From: UTCHB3 sp964531325
GTDB taxonomy: Bacteria > Bacteroidota > Ignavibacteria > Ignavibacteriales > Ignavibacteriaceae
Assembly: GCA_964531325.1 (NCBI GenBank)
Contig: CAZHCW010000017.1
Span: 23,018 to 87,017 of the forward strand
DNA length: 64,000 bases
Reading direction: 5' to 3'
The notes under the pieces were generated by a model that ran no database searches, was not told where the DNA came from, and saw only the letters and a list, made by a program, of their open reading frames with translations. A program made the position numbers and the translations under genes. This document shows positions 25,042 to 34,880 of this stretch, one piece after another (positions within the stretch are counted from its first letter, which is position 1; every line of letters starts with the position of its first letter).

Positions 25042-28000
25042 ATGCTGAAAGGTATAATTGATTTCAGCCTGAGGCAGAAAGTGGTTGCACTCAGCTTAAT
25101 TATCTTGATGGCTTTTGGTGGTTTTTATTCGTTAACAGTTTTGCCGATAAATTCACTTCCCGATGTAACCCCGGTGCAGGTATTGGTGATCACAAAAGCC
25201 GGCAGGTATTCACCTTATGATGTTGAAAAATTAGTTAGTTATCCAATCGAAACTGCAATGAATGGTCTTCCGGGGGTAAGAGAGGTAAGATCTACTTCCC
25301 AATTTGGACTTTCAGCAGTTATTGTGGAGTTTGATGAATCACAAGATATTTATTTTGCTCGACAAATTGTTTCGCAGCGATTACAGAGCGTTATCGACCA
25401 ACTTCCACCCGGAGTATCAACTCCGAATCTTGGTCCAATTTCCACAGCTCTGGGAGAGATTTATCAATATGTTGTAAAAGCGGATGGGTTTTCTCTGACC
25501 GAGTTGCGAACTATTCAGGACTGGATAATAGCACCACAACTTAAGACTATCCAGGGTGTTACTGAAATAAATTCATTTGGTGGATTTGTAAAACAGTATG
25601 AAGTTGTGGTAACACCCGGTAAATTGAGAGCATATAACATAGGATTTAAGGAAATTCTGGATGCCATCGAAAGTAACAATAGTGTCTCGGGTGGTAATTA
25701 TCTTGAACATAACAGAGAGCAATATATCGTCAGAGGATTTGGTCAGATCAGAAACGCGACTGATATCTCAGCTATAATCGTAAAAAAATTGCCTGCCAGG
25801 TCCATCTCAATAGGTGATATAGCAGAGGTAAAGATCACTGAACAACTCAGGCAGGGCGGAGTAACAAAAGACGGGAAAGGGGAAGTAGTCACCGGAATTG
25901 TAATGATGCTGCGTGGTGGCGACGGGAAAGAAGTAATTTCGTTGATCAATCAAAAAATTGATGATATCAACACAAATTTGCCAAAAGGTGTAACAATTGA
26001 AAAGTTTTACGATCAATCAGACCTTGTTGACAGAACAACCTCGACAATCAAAACAAACCTGTTGGAAGGTGGATTTTTTGTAATTGCAGTGTTACTGCTT
26101 CTGTTGGGTGAGATAAAAGGTGCTTTGATTGTTGCCTCCGTTATTCCGTTTTCGATGCTCTTTGCTTTTATCGGGATGAAAGAATTTGGACTTGCCGCAA
26201 ATTTAATGAGTCTGGGTGCAATCGATTTTGGTATGGTGGTTGATGGTTCAGTTGTAATGGTCGAAAATATTGTGACTAAACTTCAAAAGGACCCCGGCAA
26301 AAATAAAGGGGAAATTATCAGAGAAGCTGCACAGGAAGTTGCTCGCCCAATCTTTTTTGGAGTGTTAATTATATTGATGGTTTATGTTCCGATTGCAACT
26401 TTTTCCGGAGTTGAAGGTATCCTCTTCAGACCGATGGCGATTACAGTGGCAACTGCGGTTTTTGGCTCTTTGATCCTTGCACTTGTGTATGTTCCTGCAG
26501 TTTCTGCACTTGTGTTCAGAAAAGGGGTGAAAGTAAGGAAGAACTATTTGATCGAATGGCTAAAACCGGTGTATTCGAAGCAGCTCGAGCGGCATCTTGA
26601 TCAAAAAATGCTTGTTATTTTAGTCTCTACTTTGGTAATCATCGCTTCAATTTCTACGATTCCATTTCTTGGAACAGAATTTTTACCCGAACTTGATGAA
26701 GGATCAATCCTTGTTGAAGAAGTGAGATTGCCCAGTGTGACCCTAAAAGAATCGATGGACAAGGCGAATGATCTTGGTAAGTTTATAATGAAAAATATCC
26801 CTGAAGTGAAGACTGTTGTTCCCAAAACAGGAAGATCAGATCTGGCAAACGACTGGATGGGAGTACATCAAACCGATGTCTGGGTCGTTTTAAAACCGAT
26901 GGATGAGTGGCGTGATGGGATGACCAAAGAGAAAATTCAGGAACAAATAAAACCATTTCTTGATAAAGAGCCGGGGTTATCATATAACTTCACACAGCCA
27001 ATCGCAATGAGGGTTGATGAACTTACTTCGGGTGTGAAGTCTGATCTCGCGGTAAAGATTTATGGTGAAGACCTTGATAAATTATCCCTGATTGCAGATA
27101 ATATCGCAAAAGAGGTGGCATCCCTCGACGGTACGGACAATTTTTTTGTAGAAAAATCGTCCGGTCAACCGTATCTCACAATACAAATCGACAGGGAAGC
27201 AATTTCAAAATTTGGCTTAAATGTTGATGATGTTCAGCAAGTAATAGAAACCGGAATCGGCGGGAACGCTGCCGGAACGGTGTATGAAGGCCAAAAGCGG
27301 TTCGACATTGTAGTAAGACTAAGAGAGGATTTTAGAAAATCATTTGACGATATCGCAAACATACCGGTCCAATTACAATCCGGTGGAACTATTGCATTAA
27401 AAGAAGTGGCAAATATTTCTAATCAGGAAGGCCCCAGGGAGATAGCAAGGGAGAATGGGTGGCGTCGGGTTATTGTTGGTATAAATCTTAAAGGAATTGA
27501 TATTGGTACTTATGTTGCCAATTTGCAAGATCGGATTTCTAAAGAAGTTGAGATACCTGCCGGATATTTTATTCAGTACGGAGGTTCTTTCGAAGACCAG
27601 CAGAGAGCCATGCAACATCTTTACATTGTTGTTCCTCTGGCGATTTTTATAATTCTCGGACTACTCTATCTGATGTTCGGTAATTTTGTTCATGCCGGTT
27701 TAATTTTTCTAAATCTTCCTTATGCTCTTTCAGGTGGAATATTGTTTCTCCTGGCACGAGGGCTTTATCTTTCCATTTCTGCGAGTATCGGATTTGTTGC
27801 TTTGTTTGGCGTTGCAGTTCTTAACGGAATTGTACTTATAGAACATTTAAATCACACAAAAGATAAAATATCAGATCTTCGAAAAGCTGTAGTTGAAGGA
27901 ACAGCTGACAGATTAAGACCAGTCTTAATGACTGCACTTGTGGCAAGTTTTGGATTCATCCCTATGGCTTTTAATACCGGTCCCGGATCAGAAGTTCAAA

Positions 28001-28119
28001 GACCACTCGCTACCGTGGTCATTGGTGGATTATTTACCTCCACGCTCGCCACACTGATGCTGCTCCCGGTGATCTATTACATCGTTGAAAAGCGAAAAAG
28101 TTCTAAAACATCAAATTAA
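25042..28119 (+). CDS. czcA: heavy-metal RND efflux pump (CzcA/HME-RND)
   Basis: A 1025-residue inner-membrane proton/metal antiporter with the RND topology: one N-terminal helix, a large periplasmic loop, a helix bundle, a second loop and a final bundle. The heavy-metal signature in helix 4 is clear: Asp395, Asp401 and Glu408 in 'GAIDFGMVVDGSVVMVEN' have the same spacing as the essential CzcA residues. This places it in HME rather than drug (HAE) RND. Which metal (Co/Zn/Cd or Cu/Ag) is not decidable by eye. Upstream are its adaptor and channel genes. It ends at a bidirectional terminator shared with the convergent drug-type RND operon. No metal-sensing regulator is seen next to the operon. 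Confidence 0.93.
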   Translation: MLKGIIDFSLRQKVVALSLIILMAFGGFYSLTVLPINSLPDVTPVQVLVITKAGRYSPYDVEKLVSYPIETAMNGLPGVREVRSTSQFGLSAVIVEFDESQDIYFARQIVSQRLQSVIDQLPPGVSTPNLGPISTALGEIYQYVVKADGFSLTELRTIQDWIIAPQLKTIQGVTEINSFGGFVKQYEVVVTPGKLRAYNIGFKEILDAIESNNSVSGGNYLEHNREQYIVRGFGQIRNATDISAIIVKKLPARSISIGDIAEVKITEQLRQGGVTKDGKGEVVTGIVMMLRGGDGKEVISLINQKIDDINTNLPKGVTIEKFYDQSDLVDRTTSTIKTNLLEGGFFVIAVLLLLLGEIKGALIVASVIPFSMLFAFIGMKEFGLAANLMSLGAIDFGMVVDGSVVMVENIVTKLQKDPGKNKGEIIREAAQEVARPIFFGVLIILMVYVPIATFSGVEGILFRPMAITVATAVFGSLILALVYVPAVSALVFRKGVKVRKNYLIEWLKPVYSKQLERHLDQKMLVILVSTLVIIASISTIPFLGTEFLPELDEGSILVEEVRLPSVTLKESMDKANDLGKFIMKNIPEVKTVVPKTGRSDLANDWMGVHQTDVWVVLKPMDEWRDGMTKEKIQEQIKPFLDKEPGLSYNFTQPIAMRVDELTSGVKSDLAVKIYGEDLDKLSLIADNIAKEVASLDGTDNFFVEKSSGQPYLTIQIDREAISKFGLNVDDVQQVIETGIGGNAAGTVYEGQKRFDIVVRLREDFRKSFDDIANIPVQLQSGGTIALKEVANISNQEGPREIARENGWRRVIVGINLKGIDIGTYVANLQDRISKEVEIPAGYFIQYGGSFEDQQRAMQHLYIVVPLAIFIILGLLYLMFGNFVHAGLIFLNLPYALSGGILFLLARGLYLSISASIGFVALFGVAVLNGIVLIEHLNHTKDKISDLRKAVVEGTADRLRPVLMTALVASFGFIPMAFNTGPGSEVQRPLATVVIGGLFTSTLATLMLLPVIYYIVEKRKSSKTSN

Positions 28120-28126
28120 GAAAAAT

Positions 28127-28160
28127 AAAAAAGGCTGCCAACGAATTGACAGCCTTTTTT
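28127..28160. terminator. bidirectional terminator between the two RND operons
   Basis: AAAAAAGGCTG at 28127-28137 pairs with CAGCCTTTTTT at 28150-28160, with A-run and T-run at the two ends. It ends both converging operons. The stem is nearly identical to the one at 10132-10165. Confidence 0.92.
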
Positions 28161-28164
28161 AATA

Positions 28165-31100
28165 TTAAGCTGTTGCTTCCTTTTTACCAAATCGCCGTTT
28201 AATTTTATCGCCGATAGAGTCCACAAGTTCGTAAACCACAGGAACCAACACCAAAGTGAGCAGAAGTGAGCTTGAGAGTCCACCGATAATAGCCCATGCC
28301 AGCCCTGATTTCCATTCAGAACCATCACTTGTAGAGATTGCGATCGGCACCATACCCATGATCATTGTCAGGGTGGTCATTATGATCGGTCTTAATCTCG
28401 ATCTTCCGGCTTCAAGAAGTGCCTCTCTTGATGAAACATTCTGCTCAATTTTCATTTGATTGGATCGATCAACGAGCAGAATAGCATTTTTGGCCACAAG
28501 CCCCACGAGCATCACAACTCCAAGCATCGAAAAGATCGAAAGTGCTTTCATTGTCATCGCCAGAGCGAGGAGAGCCCCAACCATTGCCACCGGTATTGAA
28601 AACAATACAACAAACGGATAAATCCAGTTGTCATACAATGCAACCATGATAAGATATACAAACACAATAGCAGCGGTAAGGGCAAGCAACATGCTTGTAA
28701 ATGATTCACTTTGCATCTTAACATCGCCCATATAAGCAAAGTTAACACCGTCAGGGAAAGATGCTTTTGCACGGGCAATATCGATATCCTGGGCAATCGA
28801 TCCGGTAGGGCGACCCACTGCCTGGGAATAAACATAAATCGCACTGTTTCTGTCGGTACGGGTTAGTTTCGAAGGTCCTGTTGTCGATTCAAGAATAGCA
28901 AACTGACTTAACTTAACCTGTTTTCCTGTTCGAGAGGTGAACACCATATCGCCAAGAGCGGAAGTTTTATTCCTCGAATATTCATCAAGTTGAATTCTTA
29001 TATCGAATTCATTTCTGCCATCACGGAATTTGGTATTATCGTCTCCTGTGAAGGCTATTCTTAATGTCTGAGCTACCTCAGCAAGGGTTAACCCAAAGCC
29101 TGCCATCAATTTTCTGTCAACTTTTACCGATATTTCTTTGTTACCTTGCTCTGATGAGAGTCTTACATCTGCTGTACCGGGAACAGTTTTAACTATGTCT
29201 GCAAGTTTTTCTGCAGCCACCTGTACACTATCAAGGTTGGCACCGGAAACCACGAGCATAATGGGGGTTTGATTTGCGGCACCAAAGATACCTATCGGGT
29301 TGACGCGTACATTATAGCCAGGAATAACATTAAGTTTTTGTCTTATCTCCTCGGAAATCTGATCTGTCGATTTTGCTCTTTCTTTTCGTGATAGAAGCGT
29401 CACATCAATAGAGATACTGTAATTAGAAGTTTGCCCAATTAAACCCATTGAAGAACTTCCCACAGTTGTGTACACCTTTTTCACTTCGGGAATTGAAGCT
29501 ATTATTTTCTCAATCTCCATCGATTTTAGATTGGTTTCTTTGATGTTTGTACTCACCGGGAGATCAACAACAACAGTAAACTCTCCACGATCGGCAACGG
29601 TCATAAATTCGGATCCGATAAAACCAAGGGGCACCAGACTCAATGATCCAATCAGGAGAAGAGTAGTTACAACAAATACCGTAATCTTATGATTTAACCC
29701 CCATGTCAATAAAGAAATGTAGTCGCCTGTTAATCTTTTAAATCCTCTTTCAAAACCATTAACAAATCGTCCAAAAAGAGTGGATTCAGAAAATTTCTCG
29801 ATAGAAGAGAATCTGGATGCAAGCATCGGAGTGATCGTAAATGATACCACCAGACTCATCAGAGTGGAAACGACCACGACCATCGAGAACTGACGCAGGA
29901 TGTTACCTACAATTCCGGTTACCAAGGCAAGCGGAAGAAACACTGCCACATCCACCAGGGTGATTGAGAGTGCTGCAAATCCGATCTCGTTCCTCCCTTT
30001 TAGTGCTGCAACCCTTTTCTCCTCACCCTTTTCAAGGTGATGATAGATGTTCTCCAATACCACAATCGAATCGTCAACCAGGATACCAACAACAAGCGAC
30101 AATGCCAATAGAGTCATTAGATTAAGAGTAAACCCAAAAGCATAGATCGCAATAAATGTTGAAATCAGAGAAGAGGGGATTGCAATAAGGACGATTACCG
30201 AATTTCTGAATGAGTGGAGGAAAAGCAGCATTACAAGTGCAACGAGTATAACTGCGATGGCAAGGTCAAATTTTACAGCATCTGCTGCTGTAATGGTGAA
30301 TAGTGATCCATCTTGTGCTATATCAAATTTAAGTTCAATATTTGAATATTGTTTCTCAAGATCTTGAAGCACTTGTTTGCTGTTCTTGGCAACTTCAACG
30401 GCATTGGCATCCGACTGTTTGGAAATTTGTACTCCAACCGAGGGTACACCATTAATTCTTGATTGTTGGGTGAATTCTTTAACACCATCAACTACTTCCG
30501 CAACATCTCTTAGAAGTATATCGGAACCTCCGGGAGTTCTCACTATAGTAAGATTCCTTACATCATCGATGTTTCTGAATTTACCGGCAACTCTAACGAT
30601 GAACTGCCCATCAGAATCTTTAATGGATCCGGCAGGGAAATCGAGATTTGCTGATTTAATGATTTGTGTCACCACACCTATTGAGAGGTTGTAACTCTTT
30701 AGTCTTTCTTCGTTGAGAAGAATTTTTATTTCTCTCTCCTCACCACCGATAAAATTTATTTGAGCAACACCTTTAACCTGAGCAAGTTCAGGCTTGATGA
30801 AATCATTAAGAAAAGTTCTGAACTCATTTGGAGGGAGATTACTTGTTGTGCCTAACCGTAATATCGGTATTTCATCCAAAGCAATCTTGAGGAGAGTTGG
30901 TGGATCGATATCATTTGGAAGTCTCGCAATAACCTGATTTACGCGTCTTTGGGCGTCTTGAAGTGCAAAATCGATATTAACGGACTGGCTAAATTCAACT
31001 GTGATCAAAGAAACATTCTCTGATGAAGTAGCATTTACGGTTGTAACCTGATCTTGTCCCGAAACAGCATCTTCAATTATTTTAGTAACAGAAGTTTCCA

Positions 31101-31275
31101 CCTCATCGGGTGATGCACCTGGATATGTTGTAATAATTACGATAACAGGCGGACTGATCTTCGGTAACAGTTCATAACTCAACTGGTTGAAACTGAAGAG
31201 CCCCATCAGAATCAAAACAGTGAAGATCACTATGATCAGAGACGGTCGCTTGATCGATAATTCAGTAATAGTCAT
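28165..31275 (-). CDS. RND efflux pump, HAE1/AcrB-like
   Basis: A 1036-residue inner-membrane RND pump. Helix 4 carries 'LSLVVGILVDDSIVVLENIYHHLEKG' with the paired aspartates of the drug-type (HAE1) subfamily, and lacks the DFG...E heavy-metal pattern of the other pump in this window. The N-terminus 'SIKRPSLIIVIFTVLILMGLFSF' and the 'YPGASPDEVETSVTKIIEDAVSG' porter segment are typical. Substrates would be hydrophobic compounds or lipids, not determined here. It is last in a regulator, channel, adaptor, pump operon, 15 bases behind the adaptor gene. Confidence 0.93.
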   Translation of the reverse strand: MTITELSIKRPSLIIVIFTVLILMGLFSFNQLSYELLPKISPPVIVIITTYPGASPDEVETSVTKIIEDAVSGQDQVTTVNATSSENVSLITVEFSQSVNIDFALQDAQRRVNQVIARLPNDIDPPTLLKIALDEIPILRLGTTSNLPPNEFRTFLNDFIKPELAQVKGVAQINFIGGEEREIKILLNEERLKSYNLSIGVVTQIIKSANLDFPAGSIKDSDGQFIVRVAGKFRNIDDVRNLTIVRTPGGSDILLRDVAEVVDGVKEFTQQSRINGVPSVGVQISKQSDANAVEVAKNSKQVLQDLEKQYSNIELKFDIAQDGSLFTITAADAVKFDLAIAVILVALVMLLFLHSFRNSVIVLIAIPSSLISTFIAIYAFGFTLNLMTLLALSLVVGILVDDSIVVLENIYHHLEKGEEKRVAALKGRNEIGFAALSITLVDVAVFLPLALVTGIVGNILRQFSMVVVVSTLMSLVVSFTITPMLASRFSSIEKFSESTLFGRFVNGFERGFKRLTGDYISLLTWGLNHKITVFVVTTLLLIGSLSLVPLGFIGSEFMTVADRGEFTVVVDLPVSTNIKETNLKSMEIEKIIASIPEVKKVYTTVGSSSMGLIGQTSNYSISIDVTLLSRKERAKSTDQISEEIRQKLNVIPGYNVRVNPIGIFGAANQTPIMLVVSGANLDSVQVAAEKLADIVKTVPGTADVRLSSEQGNKEISVKVDRKLMAGFGLTLAEVAQTLRIAFTGDDNTKFRDGRNEFDIRIQLDEYSRNKTSALGDMVFTSRTGKQVKLSQFAILESTTGPSKLTRTDRNSAIYVYSQAVGRPTGSIAQDIDIARAKASFPDGVNFAYMGDVKMQSESFTSMLLALTAAIVFVYLIMVALYDNWIYPFVVLFSIPVAMVGALLALAMTMKALSIFSMLGVVMLVGLVAKNAILLVDRSNQMKIEQNVSSREALLEAGRSRLRPIIMTTLTMIMGMVPIAISTSDGSEWKSGLAWAIIGGLSSSLLLTLVLVPVVYELVDSIGDKIKRRFGKKEATA

Positions 31276-31290
31276 ATTTGTTTCTCAAAC

Positions 31291-32343
31291 CTATTTTGAT
31301 TTTATAATTGTAACGGGGTCGCCATCCGACAGATTTACCTGACCTGAAGTTACGATTTTTTCACCCGGTTTAACACCTGAGAGAATTTCAATGCTTGTTC
31401 CACTCTCAATTCCGGTGGTTATTTTTCTCAGTTTTGCAATATTATTTTCAATAATAAATATTTTTGCATCCAGCGAGCTTCCGAGAAGTGCTATTCTTGG
31501 GATAACAACGGATTCACGGTTCACCCGTCTGTCAAATTCAGCAGTTACATTCATACCTGCTTTAAGATTCCGGTTGTTCGAGATGATCAGTTCAACCGGG
31601 AAACTGTGGATATCATCACCTTTCACCCCAATGGATTTTATTCTTGCTGAAAAAGTTTGATCGGGGAAGATATCTGATGTCACGGTAACTTTATCTCCCG
31701 GCTTCAGGAATACAACATCCGCTTCAGAGATACTGACTTTAACACGCAAACTGGAAATATCCACAAGGGTTATAACCACTGTTCCCGGATTGACATCGCT
31801 TCCGAGATTCACCATACGGGACAAAACGACGCCAGAGAACGGGGCTTTAACCCTTGTGTTTTCAAGCTGTCTTTTTGCAATCGTAAGCTGAGCCTCTGCT
31901 GCCTTAAAACCAAGTCTGTAAGCATCCACTTGCGCTTCAGTACCTGAGCCATCTTTAAGAAGTGCTTCATATCTCTCGAGGTCCTTTTTTGCCTTTTCGT
32001 AGTCAGCTTCTCTCAACTTTACCGTTGCCATAATGATCTCATCATCAACTTTGAAGAGGAGTTGTCCTGCTTTTACAAAGTCACCCACATCACAGTGGAC
32101 CGATCTTATCAGTCCGTCGGCTTCGGAAGTAACAGCCACCTCTTTGTCAGCAAAAACGGTACCCACTTGAACAAGTTTTTTGTCAATAGTTTCATTTGTG
32201 GCTTCAAGAACCGAAACCGGCATGGCAGTGATCTTTTTTGTCTGAACGGTGGCAGCCATCTTCTGTTTGTTATTAAACAGAATGAAGGCAATAACTCCGA
32301 TAACCGCCACGACAATTAATATATAAATTGATTTTTTTAACAT
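31291..32343 (-). CDS. RND periplasmic adaptor subunit
   Basis: 350 residues anchored by an N-terminal membrane segment ('KKSIYILIVVAVIGVIAFILF') rather than a lipobox. The order is lipoyl half ('VTSEADGLIRSVHCDVGDFVKAGQLLFKVDD'), a short helical hairpin ('READYEKAKKDLERYEALLKDGSGTEAQVDAYRLGF'), second lipoyl half ('VKAPFSGVVLSRMVNLGSDVNPG') and beta-barrel. It bridges the AcrB-like pump and the TolC-like channel encoded on either side. The gap to the channel gene is 20 bases and to the pump gene 15 bases. Confidence 0.92.
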   Translation of the reverse strand: MLKKSIYILIVVAVIGVIAFILFNNKQKMAATVQTKKITAMPVSVLEATNETIDKKLVQVGTVFADKEVAVTSEADGLIRSVHCDVGDFVKAGQLLFKVDDEIIMATVKLREADYEKAKKDLERYEALLKDGSGTEAQVDAYRLGFKAAEAQLTIAKRQLENTRVKAPFSGVVLSRMVNLGSDVNPGTVVITLVDISSLRVKVSISEADVVFLKPGDKVTVTSDIFPDQTFSARIKSIGVKGDDIHSFPVELIISNNRNLKAGMNVTAEFDRRVNRESVVIPRIALLGSSLDAKIFIIENNIAKLRKITTGIESGTSIEILSGVKPGEKIVTSGQVNLSDGDPVTIIKSK

Positions 32344-32363
32344 ATTACTCTCTAAGTTCTTAG

Positions 32364-33692
32364 TTAGATACCGATTGCTTTATTTAAAAGTGCTTCTGCA
32401 TTTCTGAGGTCAGAAACAGAAGTGACAAGTTTTATTTTTGATTCAAAAACAGCTACTTCTGCATCAATGAGATCTGAATTTCTGATCAGCCCCTTTTGAA
32501 ATAAATTATAACTGATCCTGTAATTTTCTTCAGCCTGTGATACTGTTTTCTCTGCCAGACTGATTCTGCTTTTGTTTGCGATGTAATTTAGATAAGCCTG
32601 TTTCACCTCAATGAGAACACCATCTTTCATCATTTCATATTGGTAGTTTGTTTGTGAAAGATCAGACTCTGCTTGTTGAGTCCTGTAGGAAGTGGCGTTC
32701 CAGTTCCAAAGTGTGTATTGCAGTGAAAGGGTCACATCCCAGGTACCGTCAAACTGATCCTTTGTTGGAACGATCCTCTGGTTGGGTCGAGCATAGTTGT
32801 AATTACCAATGAGATAGATGTCCGGGTACCAGGCAGATTCAGTCAGTTTAACAGCGGTTTCTCTCGATTTTATTCTGATTGCCATGGCTTTTAACTCAGG
32901 ACGAGTATTTAATGCCTGTGAGTTTATTTCATCGAGAGATGGGGTATCCGGTAGTTCGTCCAAAATTTTTAGAGGTTTGAGTGAAATATCGGTTTCCATC
33001 GGAAGATTGAGATTATTTAACAGGTTGAGTTTCGCCATCTGGATACCGTTTTCTGTCTCAAGCAATTGAACTTGAGCAGACGACAGTTGTACCTCAAGTT
33101 TTAACACTTCATTTTTGGTAATCAGACCCTGGTTGTAGAAGTTATTAAGATCTTTAAGGTGAATTTGAATTGTTTTAATATATTCGTCAATTACCTTTTT
33201 ACCCTCCAAAACTTTATAAAGTGACCAGTAGGCATTTGAAATTGAATACCGTAGTTTACTTTTTTCAGCATCGAGATCAAACATACTTGCCGTTATCGAT
33301 TGATCACTCAAATCTTTGTTTAGATCAATTTTGAATCCGGTAAAGATTGGTTGAGTAAGTGTCAGTTTTGCAGAATAGCTATTTAGCAAACTGGGAGAGA
33401 CTGTAAATGACTGAGTTGTTCCTCCCATTGGGACAGTGATTGTAAACGGGTCCACTTCGCTCAAACGAGTGTACCCTGCCTGAAGTGATAAAGAGGGTAA
33501 ACCTGATGTGTTTACCTCATCCTTTTTTAATCTAGCCGATTTAACTTTGTCGCCCGCGATTTTGATGCCTTTGTTGTTTTCCAGACCGTATTTAATACAT
33601 TCTTCGAGGCTCATCTCCATACTTTTTTGAGCAACCATAAAAGTTGTTAGAAGCAGAATAAAGCTTAGTGTAGATAAGAAGTACTTAAACAT
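32364..33692 (-). CDS. TolC-family outer-membrane channel
   Basis: 442 residues with a signal peptide (about 1-21, ending 'TTFMVAQKS'). Two repeats follow, each with a beta-strand pair and long helices, e.g. 'ISNAYWSLYKVLEGKKVIDEYIKTIQIHLKDLNNFYNQGLITKNEVLKLE' and the matching 'YRISYNLFQKGLIRNSDLIDAE' near the end. The structure fits an outer-membrane trimeric channel. It begins three bases after the TetR regulator stop, so the regulator is the first gene of this operon. Confidence 0.92.
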   Translation of the reverse strand: MFKYFLSTLSFILLLTTFMVAQKSMEMSLEECIKYGLENNKGIKIAGDKVKSARLKKDEVNTSGLPSLSLQAGYTRLSEVDPFTITVPMGGTTQSFTVSPSLLNSYSAKLTLTQPIFTGFKIDLNKDLSDQSITASMFDLDAEKSKLRYSISNAYWSLYKVLEGKKVIDEYIKTIQIHLKDLNNFYNQGLITKNEVLKLEVQLSSAQVQLLETENGIQMAKLNLLNNLNLPMETDISLKPLKILDELPDTPSLDEINSQALNTRPELKAMAIRIKSRETAVKLTESAWYPDIYLIGNYNYARPNQRIVPTKDQFDGTWDVTLSLQYTLWNWNATSYRTQQAESDLSQTNYQYEMMKDGVLIEVKQAYLNYIANKSRISLAEKTVSQAEENYRISYNLFQKGLIRNSDLIDAEVAVFESKIKLVTSVSDLRNAEALLNKAIGI

Positions 33693-33695
33693 TTA

Positions 33696-34322
33696 TTATC
33701 CTTGAATTTGAAAATCATTTTTCTTAATTGACTTGAGGAGCATTTTGAACATAAGTTCGGCACGATCCAGATTCTTTTTCGGTTTTTCCTGCATTATAAG
33801 GATTCTAAGAGCATAAGTGTCCATTGAATCAGTAAGTATCTCCGCCATTTCACCCGGGTTATCTATCTCGAACTCTCCCGAATTTATCCCTTCAATTAGA
33901 ACGGACTCAATTAAAGAGGCATATTTTTTTCTAAAGACTTTTTGTGATATCAATTCGGGTTGTCCGAGATATCTGACGGTTATTGTGTCAGATTTTAGAT
34001 ACTCGGCAAAAAGTGAATTGTTTTTTAATTCGTGTATAACGAATTTCAGGTTGCCCGGTATCATTTTATGGAGTTTTTCTTCGAGAGGCAACGCGGAGTT
34101 TTTTATCTCCTCGAGTCGGGTGGTAATGTTGGTAAGGTGTTCCAAAAAGAATTCGTAAATAAGGTCTTCCTTATCTTTGAATTCATTATAAATTGTACCC
34201 ACACTGCAACCAACATGCCGGGCAATATCAGACATGGTCGTCTTCTCCACCCCATATCTGTTTACAAGGGAAGTGAAGGCGTTTAAGATCTTTGATCTCC
34301 GGCAGAGTTTGTTTTCGTGCAT
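33696..34322 (-). CDS. TetR/AcrR-family transcriptional regulator of the RND operon
   Basis: A 208-residue regulator. The N-terminal helix-turn-helix reads 'SKILNAFTSLVNRYGVEKTTMSDIARHVGCSVGTIYNEFKDKEDLIYEF' (about residues 9-58), the canonical TetR DNA-binding unit, here with YN(E)F in place of YYHF. The rest is a helical ligand-binding domain. The frame is open upstream to 34412 (238 residues), but that stretch is a hydrophobic leader, not expected for a regulator. A -7 element (34365-34372) lies inside it, so the ATG at 34322 is preferred. As first gene of the operon it probably represses its own transcription together with the efflux genes. Confidence 0.9.
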   Translation of the reverse strand: MHENKLCRRSKILNAFTSLVNRYGVEKTTMSDIARHVGCSVGTIYNEFKDKEDLIYEFFLEHLTNITTRLEEIKNSALPLEEKLHKMIPGNLKFVIHELKNNSLFAEYLKSDTITVRYLGQPELISQKVFRKKYASLIESVLIEGINSGEFEIDNPGEMAEILTDSMDTYALRILIMQEKPKKNLDRAELMFKMLLKSIKKNDFQIQG

Positions 34323-34329
34323 ATGAATA

Positions 34330-34356
34330 TTTGAATAATTTCTTAAAATGTTCAAA
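34330..34356. promoter_or_regulatory. candidate operator for the TetR regulator
   Basis: TTTGAA at 34330-34335 and TTCAAA at 34351-34356 form a perfect 6-bp inverted repeat, 15 bases apart. It sits between the proposed -7 element and the regulator ATG, where a repressor would act. The match is short and AT-rich. Confidence 0.35.
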
Positions 34357-34364
34357 AGTGAATA

Positions 34365-34372
34365 CAAATATA
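34365..34372 (-). promoter_or_regulatory. -7 element (TATATTTG) of the TetR-RND operon
   Basis: On the minus strand TATATTTG matches the Bacteroidota -7 consensus TAnnTTTG. A partial -33 (TTTT instead of TTTG) lies about 20 bases upstream. It is 42 bases before the preferred ATG. Confidence 0.5.
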
Positions 34373-34519
34373 ATGTAAAACCATCAACAATTAAAAATAA
34401 AACTTTACCCATATATTTGAATTAATGATAAGTGGTTTTTTTTGCGAGTTGAAATTAATGCTCAGGTGTTAACTTAACCATTTTACTCAATATTCACAAA
34501 AACTGAAAGCGAGAAGAAT

Positions 34520-34846
34520 TTGGATTGGATATTTTTAATTATTGCAGGTATTCTGGAGGTGGGTTGGCCTCTCGGCTTTAAACTGTCTCAAACAACCAAT
34601 GGTGGATGGAATAAAGCAGGTTGGATTACTGCTGCAGCTATTTGCATGGCGGGGAGTGGCTATTTCCTTTGGTTGGCACAACGAAATATCCCTATCGGAA
34701 CTGCTTATGCGATTTGGACAGGTGTTGGCGCAGCAGGAACTTTTTTTATTGGGATTCTCTTTTTTAACGATTCCACTTCTGTTGCGAGAGTCTTTTCGGT
34801 TTTTCTGATTATTGCAGGTATAGTAGGATTAAAACTTGCGAGTTGA
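34520..34846 (+). CDS. small multidrug resistance (SMR) transporter, SugE/Gdx-like
   Basis: A 108-residue four-helix SMR exporter. Glu13 in 'IAGILEVGWPLGFKLS' is the essential proton/substrate residue. The segment 'GTAYAIWTGVGAAGTFFIGILFF' and the 'EVGW' context resemble the SugE/Gdx branch, which exports guanidinium, rather than EmrE. Start is a TTG at 34520 with a weak GAGAAG in front; there is no ATG near the conserved first helix. No guanidine riboswitch is visible in the 100 bases upstream. It is divergent from the TetR-RND operon but with its own upstream region. Confidence 0.88.
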   Translation: MDWIFLIIAGILEVGWPLGFKLSQTTNGGWNKAGWITAAAICMAGSGYFLWLAQRNIPIGTAYAIWTGVGAAGTFFIGILFFNDSTSVARVFSVFLIIAGIVGLKLAS

Positions 34847-34880
34847 AATAGAAAAAGGGGATAAGGAAGAAGGAAAAAAA

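Noticed and set aside
34413..34519. Guanidine riboswitch in front of the SugE/Gdx-like exporter.
   Set aside because: No paired ACGR-loop hairpins and no ykkC-type core could be traced in the 107 bases.
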